The notes: a model not told the origin generated them from the letters alone. DNA of 49,315 nucleotides from Nocardioidaceae bacterium (GCA_030655315.1 JAURVT010000051.1:1-49315); one strand, 5' to 3'; shown: positions 27,347 through 36,500, numbered from the stretch's first letter. A program made the numbers and translations.

Positions 27347-28830
27347 ACCGCGTCGAGCACGTCGGCCTGCGGCTCCCACATCCACGAGGCGAGCAGCTCG
27401 GCGTGGGTGTCGTAGGCGGCGCGGTAGCGCTGCGGGTCGGCGAGGACCAGACGCAGGGCGCGCGCGTAGTCGTCCGCGTCGCCGGCGACGAACACCTCGC
27501 CGTTGCCGAGGCGGCGCGTGGTCTCGGACGTCGTGGTGAGGTCGCTGACCACGAGCGGCAGCCGGGCCTGGACGAACTCGTAGTACTTGGTCGGGAGGTC
27601 GACCTCGTGGTTCAGGTAGTGCAGCGACGGCGTGACGCCGACGTCGGCCGAGGCGAGGTGCCGGCAGATCCGGTCGACGGGCACGTAGGGGTGCACGTGG
27701 AAGCGGTCGGCGGCACCGAGCGCCTTGGCCTGCCGCTTGAGGTCGTTGACCCAGCGCGACGGACGGGCGAGCAGCGCCACGTGCACGTCGGGGAGCTGTG
27801 CGAGCGCCTCCACCATCACGTCGATGCCCCGCTGGGGCGCGACGGCGCCGGCGTAGACGACGAGCGGGACGTCGTCGGCCAGGCCGCAGAGCTCGCGGAT
27901 GCCCGGCTCGGGGTCGGGCGGCGCGTCGAGGCCGACCGTGGGGGCGTTGCGGACGATCACCGGGGTGGTCGTCAGGTGGTAGGTGTCGACCAGCAGCTCG
28001 ACCATCATCTCGGAGACGGTGACGACCGCGTCGGCCGCGCCCGCGTACTCCGCCTCGTGCGCCATCCGCGCCGGCAGCCAGCGCGGATGGGCCTGGTACA
28101 CGTGCTTGCCGGGCAGGAACTCGTGCGAGTCCCACACCAGCGACGCCGTCCGTCCCGCTGCGCGGGCCCGGGCGACGGCCCGCGCGCCGACGCCGAGCAT
28201 CCGGTCGTCGTTGGCGTGGACGAGGTCGGGCCGCAGCTCGTCGAGCACGGGCCCGAAGGCGAGCTCGAAGTCGAACAGCGCCGGCTCGAGGCGACGCCAG
28301 GCACGCTCGCCGAGCAGGGTGGTCCAGGCCTTCGTGGTCAGCTGGTCGAGGCGGCCGTCCATCGCGCGGCGGCGGGCACTGAGGTCGCGGCTGTGCTCGG
28401 CGCGCAGCTCGACCCACCTCTGCTCGGAGTCCAGCTGCAGCGCGCGGGCCTTGAGCGCGGCGAGCGTGACCTTGCGACGCGGGCCGCTCGTCCTCGCCCT
28501 CCGCGCAGCGGTGCGCTGCGCGGCGACCTCGGCCGTGCGGACCCGCATCAGCTGCAGGCGGTAGTCGGCCAGCGGGCCCGGCGGGTAGGCGAGCGGGTCG
28601 CGCAGCGGGGCGCGGCGGTACTCGTGGCGGCGGCGGGCCAGCGGGCTCGGCAGCGGGACCAGCCGCACCGTCGCGTCGCCGATCGTCCAGCTCTGCACCT
28701 CGGCGGTCGGCGAGACGCCCAGCAGCGTCACGTCCCACCCCCGCGCCGCGGCCGACCGGGCCTGCTTCTGCACGCGGGAGTCTCCCTCGACACCGTTGTC
28801 GACCAGCATCACGACGCGTCCTCGGGTCAC
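27316..28830 (-). CDS. GT4-family glycosyltransferase (504 aa)
   Basis: Another member of the HANDF/APQRG paralogue set. It begins TRGRVVMLVDNGVEGDSRVQ, followed by an Arg-rich helical insertion of about 100 residues, then HANDDRMLG, VWDSHEFLPG and donor-domain LVVYAGAVAPQRG. GTG 28830 is chosen over the longer frame because the paralogues start at the same point and ACGGTA (TACCGT on the minus strand, 28837-28842) sits 6 nt before it as a leaderless -10 box. Near the donor site DLPTKYYEFVQARLP differs slightly from the paralogues' TKFFEYAHARIP. It is monocistronic, divergent from the HNH gene, and overlaps the convergent GT4 at 25715 by 31 bp. Confidence 0.85.
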   Translation of the reverse strand: MTRGRVVMLVDNGVEGDSRVQKQARSAAARGWDVTLLGVSPTAEVQSWTIGDATVRLVPLPSPLARRRHEYRRAPLRDPLAYPPGPLADYRLQLMRVRTAEVAAQRTAARRARTSGPRRKVTLAALKARALQLDSEQRWVELRAEHSRDLSARRRAMDGRLDQLTTKAWTTLLGERAWRRLEPALFDFELAFGPVLDELRPDLVHANDDRMLGVGARAVARARAAGRTASLVWDSHEFLPGKHVYQAHPRWLPARMAHEAEYAGAADAVVTVSEMMVELLVDTYHLTTTPVIVRNAPTVGLDAPPDPEPGIRELCGLADDVPLVVYAGAVAPQRGIDVMVEALAQLPDVHVALLARPSRWVNDLKRQAKALGAADRFHVHPYVPVDRICRHLASADVGVTPSLHYLNHEVDLPTKYYEFVQARLPLVVSDLTTTSETTRRLGNGEVFVAGDADDYARALRLVLADPQRYRAAYDTHAELLASWMWEPQADVLDAVYASLVPSAT

Positions 28831-28836
28831 GGGGGG

Positions 28837-28842
28837 ACGGTA
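28837..28842 (-). promoter_or_regulatory. -10 box TACCGT of the GT4 gene, leaderless
   Basis: TACCGT on the minus strand is followed by six C residues and then GTG 28830. The poly-C gap contains no ribosome-binding site, so a leaderless start is the simplest reading. Confidence 0.4.
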
Positions 28843-28971
28843 CCAACGGTGTGTGGCTGCTTGGGGTTCGTGTGGAGGTGCTCCCGGCTCGCTGATCGTG
28901 GAGGTGCTCACGGGCGGCTACGGCCGGGGGCGGTCCGCGGCGGTGGGTCGCTCCGGCCGGGTGCGGGCTGT

Positions 28972-29001
28972 CATTTGCATCGTGCACAGACGGGTGCAAT
29001 G
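28972..29001. promoter_or_regulatory. Inverted repeat CATTTGCA / TGCAATG upstream of the HNH gene
   Basis: The arms are 15 nt apart with GTGCAC between them. They lie 27 bp before the TAGAAT -10 box of the HNH gene and could be an operator. The match is short and may be chance. Confidence 0.2.
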
Positions 29002-29027
29002 CCCTTCCCTGGTCGTCGCGTGTTTGG

Positions 29028-29048
29028 TAGAATCGAGCATACGTTCGA
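29028..29048 (+). promoter_or_regulatory. TAGAAT -10 box overlapped by a LexA (SOS) box
   Basis: TCGAGC-ATAC-GTTCGA at 29033-29048 matches the actinobacterial LexA consensus TCGAAC-N4-GTTCGA with one mismatch. It overlaps the last base of TAGAAT (29028-29033), so bound LexA would block polymerase. DUF222/13E12 genes of mycobacteria are known LexA targets, which supports the call. Confidence 0.75.
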
Positions 29049-29065
29049 TCTTTTGAGGACCTGTG

Positions 29066-30382
29066 ATGACTGTCTCCGCTCTCCCGTTCGCCGAGCACCC
29101 CGCGTTCGCGGTGCTGGCTGCGGTCGAGGGCGCGCTCGACGGCACCGACCTGTCGGCGTACGAGGGGCTCGGTGCGGCCGAGGCGACGCGGCTCGCTGGT
29201 CGCTGGCGCAAGATCGAGGCCCGCGTGGACGCCCATGTCGCGGCGGCTGTCCGCGCCGTGGACGAGTCGGGTGCGGCCACCAGGGCCGGCGCCACCTCGA
29301 CCGGGGCCCACCTGGCACGTGAGTTCGGCGGGGACCGGAACGCTGCGGCCCGCGACGTGCACCTGAGCAGAAGTCTGGCGACGGCGTCACTGACCGAGAA
29401 GGCCCTGGCCGACGGCGTGGTCTCGAAGGAGCAGGCCCGGCTCATCGCTCGGACCGTCAACGACCTTGCTGTGGACGTGTCGGACGAGACGCGCGCGACG
29501 TGCGAGCGCGCACTGATCGAGGTCGCGACGACGCTCACCTGGCGGGACCTGCAGTACCGCGCGGACCGGATCACCGACGTGTTCAAGCCCGTCCCCGAGG
29601 TCGACCAGGACGAGGGTCAGAAGGTCGAGGACCGCGAGCGCCAGGCGTACGAACGGTCGCAGCTCTGGATGCGGGACAACCGCGACGGAACCTGGGACGG
29701 GTCGTTCACCCTCCCCGAAGCCCAGGCCGGTGCGCTGAAGAACGCGTTGGACGGGTTCTCCGCGCCCCGCCGCCGCCATCTCGACGACAGCCAGGCCGAC
29801 ACCGACCTCACCTACCTGCAGCGCCAGGGCCGCGCGTTCGTCGCGTTGATCGACCACCTCCCCACCGACGGACTCCCCGACGCCGGCGGATCGGGCATGA
29901 CGGTCACGGTGAACCTCGACCTCCAGCAGCTGATCGACGGCATCGGGACGGCCACCACGTCCACCGGGCAGCGCATGAGCGCCGGCCAGGTGCGGCAGCA
30001 CGCCTGCCGGGTGGGGATCGTCCCGCAGGTCCTCGGAGGCCAGTCGCTCCCACTCGACCTGGGCCGCAAGCAACGACTTTTCACCCCGGCCCAACGGGTC
30101 GCGCTGGACCACCGGGACCAGGGGTGCGCGATGCCCGACTGCGACAGGCCCCCGTCGTGGTGCGAGGCCCACCACGCGACCAGCCCCTGGTCGCACGGCG
30201 GCAGCACCGATCTGGAGGACGGGGTGCTGCTCTGCGCCTTCCACCACCGGACGGTTCACGATGAGGACTGGATCATCACCTTCGAGACCGACGACCGACG
30301 TCCGGCGTTCATCCCCCCGGCCCGGATCGACCCCTATCGTCGCCCCCGCACCAGCACCCGATATCGACCGCGACGGACGTGA
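29066..30382 (+). CDS. DUF222 / 13E12-type HNH endonuclease-like protein
   Basis: This 438-aa protein has ATG 29066 seven nt after GAGG; an in-frame GTG at 29063 is less well placed. The N-terminal 300 residues are the DUF222 helical domain (AARDVHLSRSLATASLTEKA, SKEQARLIARTVNDL, RDLQYRADRITDVF). The C-terminus (about 345-400) is an HNH nuclease/zinc motif with CAMPDCDRPPSWCEAHHA, WSHGGSTDLEDGVLLC and AFHHRTVH. The biochemical role is not established; many copies occur per actinobacterial genome. The LexA box over its promoter implies DNA-damage induction. It is unrelated to the polysaccharide genes around it and may mark an insertion point between two parts of the locus. Confidence 0.9.
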   Translation: MTVSALPFAEHPAFAVLAAVEGALDGTDLSAYEGLGAAEATRLAGRWRKIEARVDAHVAAAVRAVDESGAATRAGATSTGAHLAREFGGDRNAAARDVHLSRSLATASLTEKALADGVVSKEQARLIARTVNDLAVDVSDETRATCERALIEVATTLTWRDLQYRADRITDVFKPVPEVDQDEGQKVEDRERQAYERSQLWMRDNRDGTWDGSFTLPEAQAGALKNALDGFSAPRRRHLDDSQADTDLTYLQRQGRAFVALIDHLPTDGLPDAGGSGMTVTVNLDLQQLIDGIGTATTSTGQRMSAGQVRQHACRVGIVPQVLGGQSLPLDLGRKQRLFTPAQRVALDHRDQGCAMPDCDRPPSWCEAHHATSPWSHGGSTDLEDGVLLCAFHHRTVHDEDWIITFETDDRRPAFIPPARIDPYRRPRTSTRYRPRRT

Positions 30383-30390
30383 GGATCGGC

Positions 30391-30421
30391 CCTCCGGCAC
30401 CGCCCCAGCGGTACCGGGAGG
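30391..30421 (+). terminator. Hairpin after the HNH gene
   Basis: CCTCC-GG-ACCGC pairs with GCGGT-CC-GGAGG around a CCCA loop, with one mismatch and one bulge, 9 nt after the stop. No U-tract is present. It would insulate the aminotransferase operon. Confidence 0.4.
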
Positions 30422-30436
30422 ACGGGCCTGCTCTGT

Positions 30437-30442
30437 TAGCGT
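30437..30442 (+). promoter_or_regulatory. -10 box TAGCGT of the aminotransferase operon
   Basis: TAGCGT lies about 40 bp before TTG 30483, leaving a leader of about 34 nt. An AAGGAG ribosome site at 30472-30477 decides the TTG start. It follows the HNH terminator hairpin. Confidence 0.35.
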
Positions 30443-30482
30443 GGCGACCGCTCCCTCGCGGTGACCGATCTAAGGAGACCTC

Positions 30483-31595
30483 TTGTCGACGGACGCGTTC
30501 ATCCCCCCGGCTCGCCCGGTCATCGACGACCAGGACATCGACGCCGCGGTGCGAGTGCTTCGCAGCGGCATGGTGGTCCAGGGGCCCGAGGTCGAGGCGT
30601 TCGAGGCCGAGTTCTCCAAGGTCGTCGACGGGCGTCACTGCGTGGCCGTCAACTCCGGGACGTCGGCGCTGCACCTGTCGCTGTCGGCGCTCGGGATCGG
30701 GCCCGGTGACGAGGTCGTCGTGCCGTCGTTCACCTTCGCGGCCAGCGGCAACGCCGTCCGGCTCGTCGGGGCCACGCCGGTGTTCGTCGACGTCGACCCC
30801 CGGACGTTCACGCTCGACCCCGACGCGGTGCGGGCGGCCGTCGGGCCGAGGACGGCCGGGATCATGCCGGTGCACCTCTACGGGCTGCCGGCCGACATGA
30901 CGCAGATCCAGCAGATCGCCGACGAGCACGGGCTCGCCGTCCTCGAGGACGCGGCCCAGGCGCACGCGGCCCGGTGGGACGACGTGCCCGTCGGGGCCAT
31001 CGGCAACGCCGGCTGCTTCAGCTTCTACCCGACCAAGAACATGCACTCGCTCGAGGGCGGGATGATCACCACCGGCGACGCCCAGGTGGCACGCACGCTG
31101 CGGCTGCTGCGCAACCAGGGCATGGAGGCGCGCTACGCCAACGAGATCGTCGGGCACAACGTCCGGCTCACCGACGTCGCCGCCGCGATCGGCCGCACCC
31201 AGCTGACCCGGCTCGAGACATGGACCGAGCAGCGCCGGGCCAACGCCGCCACGCTCAGCGCCGGTCTGGCCGACGTCGCCGGCATCACCACCCCGCTGGT
31301 GCCCGAGCAGGCGCGGCACGTCTACCACCAGTACACGATCCGGATCGCCGACGGCCGCCGCGACGCCGTCCAGGCCCACCTGCGCGAGCAGCAGATCGGC
31401 AGCGCCGCCTACTACCCGACGCCGGTGCACCGCCTGCCCGCGTTCCTGGACGAGGACGGCAAGCCCACGGTCGAGCTGCCGCACACCGAGGAAGTGGCGC
31501 TCGAGGTGCTGTCGCTCCCGGTGTACCCCGGCCTCACCGACGACGAGCTGTCCCGCGTCGTCGAGGGCGTGCGCGGCGCGGTGAGCGCGGCGTGA
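30483..31595 (+). CDS. wbpE: DegT/DnrJ/EryC1 sugar aminotransferase, WbpE-like
   Basis: This 370-aa PLP enzyme has a TTG start with AAGGAG five nt before. Visible are PPARPVIDDQDIDAAVRVL, VNSGTSALHLSLSALGIGPG, VVPSFTFAASGNAV, the Asp of LEDAAQAHAA and the PLP lysine Lys185 in SFYPTKNM. The next gene, overlapping by GTGA, is a Gfo/Idh dehydrogenase. That pair is the signature of WbpB-WbpE, which oxidise C3 of UDP-GlcNAcA and then aminate it using glutamate to give UDP-GlcNAc3NA. A WbpD-like acetyltransferase (44779) and WbpI-like epimerase (2697) in the same window support this. Other DegT reactions at C3 or C4 remain possible. Confidence 0.87.
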   Translation: MSTDAFIPPARPVIDDQDIDAAVRVLRSGMVVQGPEVEAFEAEFSKVVDGRHCVAVNSGTSALHLSLSALGIGPGDEVVVPSFTFAASGNAVRLVGATPVFVDVDPRTFTLDPDAVRAAVGPRTAGIMPVHLYGLPADMTQIQQIADEHGLAVLEDAAQAHAARWDDVPVGAIGNAGCFSFYPTKNMHSLEGGMITTGDAQVARTLRLLRNQGMEARYANEIVGHNVRLTDVAAAIGRTQLTRLETWTEQRRANAATLSAGLADVAGITTPLVPEQARHVYHQYTIRIADGRRDAVQAHLREQQIGSAAYYPTPVHRLPAFLDEDGKPTVELPHTEEVALEVLSLPVYPGLTDDELSRVVEGVRGAVSAA

Positions 31596-32593
31596 CCACC
31601 CTGCGCGCCGGCCTCGTCGGCCTCGGGGCGATGGGCCGCAACCACGCCCGCGTGCTCGGCGGCCTCGACGGCGTCGACCTCGTCGGCGTCAGCGACCCCG
31701 CCGCCGGGGCCCAGGCGGCCACGCTCGGCGTGCCCGTCGTCGACGACGTCGAGCAGCTGATCGCGCTCGGCCTCGACTACGCCGTCGTCGCATGCCCCAC
31801 CGCGTTCCACGAGGAGGTCGCGCTCGCGCTCGCCGCGGCCGGCGTGTGCGCGCTGATCGAGAAGCCGCTGGCGCACGACGTCGCCGCGGCGCGACGCGTG
31901 GTCGAGGCGTTCGAGTCGCGCGGCCTGGTGGCCGGCGTGGGCCACGTCGAGCGGTTCAACGCCTCGCTGCTGAGCCTGCGCGAGCGGCTGGCCGCGGGCG
32001 AGCTCGGCGACGTCTACCAGGTGGCCACGCGTCGCCAGGGCCCGTTCCCCGCGAGGATCGCCGACGTCGGCGTCGTCAAGGACCTCGCCACGCACGACAT
32101 CGACCTCACCTCCTGGGTGGTCGGCAGCCACTACGCGAGCCTGTCGGCGCGCACGTCGCGGCGCAGCGGCCGCGAGCACGAGGACATGGTGGCCGTCGCG
32201 GCCAGCCTGAAGGACGGCACCACGGTCTCGCACCTGGTCAACTGGCTGAGCCCGCTCAAGGAGCGCTCCACCGTCGTCACCGGTGACCGCGGGTGCTTCA
32301 TCGCCGACACCCTCACCGCCGACCTCACCTTCTACGCCAACGGCGCGATCACGTCGGACTGGGACGCGATCCGCAACTTCCGCGGCGTCTCCGAGGGCGA
32401 CGTGCTGCGCTACGCGCTGGCCAAGCGCGAGCCGCTCGTCGTCGAGCACGAGCGGTTCCGCGACGCTGTGCGCGGCGAGGACACCGAGATCGTCACGCTG
32501 CGCGAGGGCCTGCGCACGGTCGAGGTGGCCGAGGCGATCCTGCGGGCCGCCGACACCGAGAGCGTCGTCCAGGTCGACCACGATGGCGCGTGA
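31592..32593 (+). CDS. wbpB: Gfo/Idh/MocA oxidoreductase, WbpB/WlbA-like
   Basis: This 333-aa NAD(P)-dependent dehydrogenase has GTG 31592 overlapping the aminotransferase stop. The N-terminal Rossmann fold is LRAGLVGLGAMGRNHARVL, and the active-site Glu90-Lys91-Pro92 of the family sits in CALIEKPLAHD. GHVERFN and KDLATHDIDL (with the His-x3-Asp-like catalytic region) lie in the C-terminal beta-sheet domain. By family and neighbours it oxidises the C3 hydroxyl of UDP-N-acetylglucosaminuronate to the 3-keto form used by the adjacent aminotransferase. It ends 11 bp inside the following GT4 gene, so all four genes 30483-35703 form one operon. Confidence 0.85.
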   Translation: MTTLRAGLVGLGAMGRNHARVLGGLDGVDLVGVSDPAAGAQAATLGVPVVDDVEQLIALGLDYAVVACPTAFHEEVALALAAAGVCALIEKPLAHDVAAARRVVEAFESRGLVAGVGHVERFNASLLSLRERLAAGELGDVYQVATRRQGPFPARIADVGVVKDLATHDIDLTSWVVGSHYASLSARTSRRSGREHEDMVAVAASLKDGTTVSHLVNWLSPLKERSTVVTGDRGCFIADTLTADLTFYANGAITSDWDAIRNFRGVSEGDVLRYALAKREPLVVEHERFRDAVRGEDTEIVTLREGLRTVEVAEAILRAADTESVVQVDHDGA

Positions 32594-34112
32594 TCGGGGC
32601 CGCGGCCGTGTGGTGATGCTGGTCGACAACTTCATCACCGGCGACTCCCGGGTCCAGAAGCAGGCCGCCTCGATGGCCGCCGCCGGCTGGGACGTCGTCC
32701 TGGTGGGACGCTCGCGTGACAGCAAGCTGCGCCGCAGCACGATCGGCGAGGCCCGGGTGCTGCAGGTGCCGATGGCGCTGCCGCTCAAGCGGCGCCGCCA
32801 CGAGTACCGACGGGCGCCGCTGCGCTCGCCGCTGGCCTACCCCGCCGGACCGCTGACCGACTACCGGCTGCAGCGCACGCGTGCCGCGGTCGTCGACCTG
32901 CAGAGCCGGATCGACCTCGCCGGACCGTCCGCCTCGCCGGCGGCGCGGGCGCGACGCTCCGCGCTCGGAGCCCGGCTGGCCGGGGCGCGCGTCAGGCAGC
33001 GGTGGGTGGAGCTCCGGGCGGACCGCACCCGGGCGCTGCTCGAGGCGCGCCGGGCCATGACGAGCCCGCTCGACCGCCTCACCACCGCGTTCTGGACGCA
33101 GACGATGGGCGATCGCGCCTGGCGCCGGCTCGACCCGAGCCTGTGGGACTGGGAGGTCGCCTACGGCCCCCAGGTCGACCGGCTCAAGCCCGACATCATC
33201 CACGCCAACGACTTCCGGATGCTCGGCGTCGCGATCCGCGGCGCGCGGCGGCTGCGCGCCCAGGGCCGCAAGGTGAGCGTCGTGTGGGACGCGCACGAGT
33301 TCCTGCCCGGCATCAAGCCGTGGCACGACCACCCGCGCTGGCACGTCGCGCAGATCGCCAACGAGAAGGAGTACGGGCGGCACGCCGACGTCGTCACCAC
33401 CGTGTCCGAGAGCCTCGCCTCGCTGCTCGTGGAGCAGCACGGGCTCACCGAGCGTCCGCGGGTCGTGCTCAACGCGCCCACGGCGAGCGACGGCCTCGAC
33501 CGCGACGTCGTCGGCCTCCGCGACGACCTCGGGCTCGACGAGGACACTCCGCTGATGGTCTACAGCGGGCTCGCCGCCCCGCAGCGCGGACTGATGCTGA
33601 TGGTCGAGGCGCTGCCGGAGCTGCCGGGCGTCCACGCCGCGTTCGTGGTGCCGGCGCCCGACAACGCGTTCGTGCAGTCGCTCCTCGAGCGGGCCCGTGA
33701 GCTGGGCGTCGACGGCCGCGTGCACACGCGGCCGTACGTCGCCTACGACGAGGTGGTGCCGTACCTGCGCAGCGCCGACCTCGGCGTCATCCCGATCGAC
33801 CACTGGCCGAACCACGAGATCGCGCTGATCACCAAGTTCTTCGAGTACTCGCACGCGCGGCTGCCGCTGGTGGTCAGCGACGTCGAGGCGATGGGCGACC
33901 TCACCCGCGAGACCGGGCAGGGCGAGGTGTTCACCGCGGGCGACGCCGGCGCGCTGGCCGACGCCGTCCGGGCCGTGCTCGACGACCCGAAGCGCTACCG
34001 TGCCGCCTACGACGAGCCGGGCCGGCTCGACTCGTGGACGTGGGAGGCTCAGGCGGTGGTGCTCGACGAGGTGTACGCGTCGGTGCTGCCGCGCGCCCGC
34101 AAGGCCCGCTGA
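32583..34112 (+). CDS. GT4-family glycosyltransferase (509 aa)
   Basis: The fourth member of the HANDF paralogue set. ATG 32583 overlaps the dehydrogenase end by 11 bp. It begins RGRGRVVMLVDNFITGDSRV, has the Arg-rich insertion (RRRHEYRRAPLRSPLAYPAG), HANDFRMLGVA, VWDAHEFLPG and the donor domain LMVYSGLAAPQRG, ending with ALITKFFEYSHARLP. The RRRHEYRRAPLR stretch is shared with the 27316 product, so these two are probably the closest pair. It sits directly upstream of a GT2 with a one-base gap, repeating the GT4 + GT2 association of the left part of the locus. It acts in the cytosol; donor unknown. Confidence 0.87.
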   Translation: MARDRGRGRVVMLVDNFITGDSRVQKQAASMAAAGWDVVLVGRSRDSKLRRSTIGEARVLQVPMALPLKRRRHEYRRAPLRSPLAYPAGPLTDYRLQRTRAAVVDLQSRIDLAGPSASPAARARRSALGARLAGARVRQRWVELRADRTRALLEARRAMTSPLDRLTTAFWTQTMGDRAWRRLDPSLWDWEVAYGPQVDRLKPDIIHANDFRMLGVAIRGARRLRAQGRKVSVVWDAHEFLPGIKPWHDHPRWHVAQIANEKEYGRHADVVTTVSESLASLLVEQHGLTERPRVVLNAPTASDGLDRDVVGLRDDLGLDEDTPLMVYSGLAAPQRGLMLMVEALPELPGVHAAFVVPAPDNAFVQSLLERARELGVDGRVHTRPYVAYDEVVPYLRSADLGVIPIDHWPNHEIALITKFFEYSHARLPLVVSDVEAMGDLTRETGQGEVFTAGDAGALADAVRAVLDDPKRYRAAYDEPGRLDSWTWEAQAVVLDEVYASVLPRARKAR

Positions 34113-34113
34113 G

Positions 34114-35703
34114 ATGACGCCCGACGTCAGCGTCGTCGTCCCCGTCTACAACACGATGCCGTACCTGCGGGAGTGCCTGGACTCGCTCGTCGCGCAGACC
34201 ATCGGGCTCGACCGGCTGGAGGTCGTGGCCGTCGACGACGGCTCCACCGACGGCAGCGGCGAGCTGCTCGACGAGTACGCGGCCCGCCACCCCGGCACCG
34301 TCGTGGTGGCGCACCAGGCCAACTCCGGCGGGCCCGCGAGCCCGTGCAACGCGGGGCTCGACCTCGCGCGCGGCCGGTACGTCTTCTTCCTGGGCGCCGA
34401 CGACCACCTGGGTGCCGAGGCGCTCGAGCGGCTCGTCGACGCCGCCGACCGGTGGGAGTCCGACGTCGTGTTCGGCACGATGGAGGGCGTCAACGGCCGC
34501 TACGTGCACCAGGCGATGTTCGACCGGACGCGCGAGTCGGTGACGTTCGAGCAGAACCCGCTGGCGTTCGCGGTGTCGAACACCAAGCTGTTCCGCCGGA
34601 GCCTGGTGGAGGAGCACGACCTGCGGTACCGCGAGGACATGCGGGTGGGCAGCGACCAGCCGTTCACCGTCGAGGCCATGGTGCTCGCGCGCAAGATCTC
34701 GGTGCTCGCGGACTACACCTACTACTACGCCGTGCGACGGCACGACGCGAGCAACATCTCCTACGCCACGACCTGGCTCGAGCGGGCCACCGACATCCAC
34801 GTCGTGATGGACCACATCGCCTCGGTGGTGCCCGAGGGCGCCCTGCTCGACGCGATCCTGGTGCGGCACTTCTCGTGGGAGCTGTCCAAGCTACTCAAGG
34901 CCGACTTCCTCGACCTCGCGCCCGACGACCAGCGACGGCTCTGCAGCATCATCAGCGTCACCTGCCAGGACTTCCTGACGCCGGGGGTCGAGCGCCGGCT
35001 GTGGGCGACGGCCCGCGTCCGCCTGCGTCAGGCCGCGGCCCTCGACGTCGACGGCCTGGCCGCGACGATCGTCTTCCAGCGCGACCACCACGCGCCCCTG
35101 GTGCAGGACGGCCGCGACCTGTTCGTCTGGGCGCCCGGGTTCGGCGACACCGTGCCGCGCGCGTGGTGCGCGGTCACCGCCGAGGGCAGCTGGGACCGGT
35201 TGCTGCGCGAGCTGCCCATGGACGAGCCGGTGGTCGTCGACGGCCACCTGGTGCTCGGCGGGTCGGTCGCGCTGATCGACCCGGCCGGCGCCGGGGCGTC
35301 GATCATCTGGCGCAACCTGTCGCGTCACGAGGTGCTGCCGCTCGTGCGGCGCCACCCCCGCGGCGAGGCACCGTCCGACGTGGTCGGCCCGGTCGAGCTG
35401 GTGGCGGGCGCACCGGGGGAGCCGTCGCGCTGGAGCGCCCGGGTGCCGTTGGACGAGCTGCTGGCCAGCGACCAGGACGAGGCGATGCGGTGGTCGCCCG
35501 CGCTGCGGCTCGACGTGGGGGAGCACACCTACGAGCTCGCCGTGCGTCTTCCCGAGGTGAAGGGGGCTGCGGTCGCCACCCGCGGGCTCGCCACCTACCG
35601 GGTGGTGACCCGGGTCGACGACCGCGACGTGGTCTACCTGCGGCGCCGACGGCTCGGTCTGCGCGAGGGCCTCGGCGCCCGACGTCGCACCCGCGCAAGC
35701 TGA
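34114..35703 (+). CDS. GT2-family glycosyltransferase (529 aa), paralogue of the 5606 gene
   Basis: ATG 34114 follows the GT4 stop by one base. The GT-A domain has VSVVVPVYNTMPYLRECL, VVAVDDGSTDGSG, and YVFFLGADDH for metal and donor, then NTKLFRRSLVEEHDLRY, GSDQPFTVEAM and YYAVRRHDASNISYA. These stretches recur almost unchanged in the 5606 gene, so the two are recent or strongly constrained paralogues; the C-terminal region from about 300 is more divergent. As the last gene of the 30483 operon it is likely to act on the diacetamido-uronic acid polymer made by that operon. Whether it transfers that sugar itself is open. Confidence 0.88.
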   Translation: MTPDVSVVVPVYNTMPYLRECLDSLVAQTIGLDRLEVVAVDDGSTDGSGELLDEYAARHPGTVVVAHQANSGGPASPCNAGLDLARGRYVFFLGADDHLGAEALERLVDAADRWESDVVFGTMEGVNGRYVHQAMFDRTRESVTFEQNPLAFAVSNTKLFRRSLVEEHDLRYREDMRVGSDQPFTVEAMVLARKISVLADYTYYYAVRRHDASNISYATTWLERATDIHVVMDHIASVVPEGALLDAILVRHFSWELSKLLKADFLDLAPDDQRRLCSIISVTCQDFLTPGVERRLWATARVRLRQAAALDVDGLAATIVFQRDHHAPLVQDGRDLFVWAPGFGDTVPRAWCAVTAEGSWDRLLRELPMDEPVVVDGHLVLGGSVALIDPAGAGASIIWRNLSRHEVLPLVRRHPRGEAPSDVVGPVELVAGAPGEPSRWSARVPLDELLASDQDEAMRWSPALRLDVGEHTYELAVRLPEVKGAAVATRGLATYRVVTRVDDRDVVYLRRRRLGLREGLGARRRTRAS

Positions 35704-35894
35704 GCCCTGGGATCGGCCCACTGAAAGTCCATGCTGGGTGACACGAGTCGACCGGCGTCGAGAAACGGCCATTGCTGACCCCCGGAGACATGGCCTCGTC
35801 CCTTTTGCCTACTTCGGGTCGGTCTTGAGACATGGCGAGGGGTCTTGGCCGAGAATATTTCCACAGACCACCAGAATCTCTCGGGAGCATCGCA

Positions 35895-36500
35895 ATGGAT
35901 ACATGTGTGAACGGCCACCGGGCCGAGCCAGCGCAACGATTCTGCGATCAGTGCGGGGTCGTCCTCGCCAGAGAGGTGGGGGGTTCCGTCTCCACGGCCG
36001 GGTCAGATGCTGAGACGCCCACCGCCGCCGGGCCCGTGCCAGTGCCTGGTAGTTCGACCCCGGACATTAGTCAGGCGCCGAATAAGACAGCTCGCGTGAT
36101 CGGCGTTGCCTTGGCTGCGCTAGTTCTGGTGGGCGCGTGCGCTGGACTCGCCGCGGTGTTTGGGTCCTCCGAGGAGGACAACGTCGCGGACGAGGATGTG
36201 TCTCTCGAGGCGGACTACGCCCCGTCCTTCGGCAATTCCTGTGTCGACGATCTCGCTCGTGCAGCTGCTGAGCAGCTCGACGCGGACGTCTATGGGGGAG
36301 AGGCCCAGTCGGTTATCGACGAGTACGGACGATCCAGCAAAATGTGGCACAACGTCGAGGAGATCACCTACTTGGCAAGCCTGCGTAGAGACTCGTCCGG
36401 GATCGACGAAGCTATCGCGTACGTGATCGAGCAGGCCACTGACCGGTGTGCCACAGACTCACGAGCAGGTTCCGACGACCCGTACTCGTACGACTACTGA
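35895..36500 (+). CDS. Zinc-ribbon single-pass membrane protein
   Basis: This 201-aa protein has ATG 35895 with GGGAG nine nt before. Residues 4-20 (Cys4-x3-His8, Cys17-x2-Cys20) look like a small zinc ribbon. A Ser/Thr/Pro-rich linker follows, then one membrane helix at about 68-90 (VIGVALAALVLVGACAGLAA) and an acidic outer domain with two cysteines (NSCVDD, TDRCATDS) that may form a disulfide. The topology implies a cytosolic zinc ribbon and an extracellular sensor or binding domain. I do not recognise the outer domain. The gene and its 191-bp upstream region are visibly richer in A/T than the surrounding genes, suggesting separate acquisition. No partner gene is evident. Confidence 0.65.
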   Translation: MDTCVNGHRAEPAQRFCDQCGVVLAREVGGSVSTAGSDAETPTAAGPVPVPGSSTPDISQAPNKTARVIGVALAALVLVGACAGLAAVFGSSEEDNVADEDVSLEADYAPSFGNSCVDDLARAAAEQLDADVYGGEAQSVIDEYGRSSKMWHNVEEITYLASLRRDSSGIDEAIAYVIEQATDRCATDSRAGSDDPYSYDY

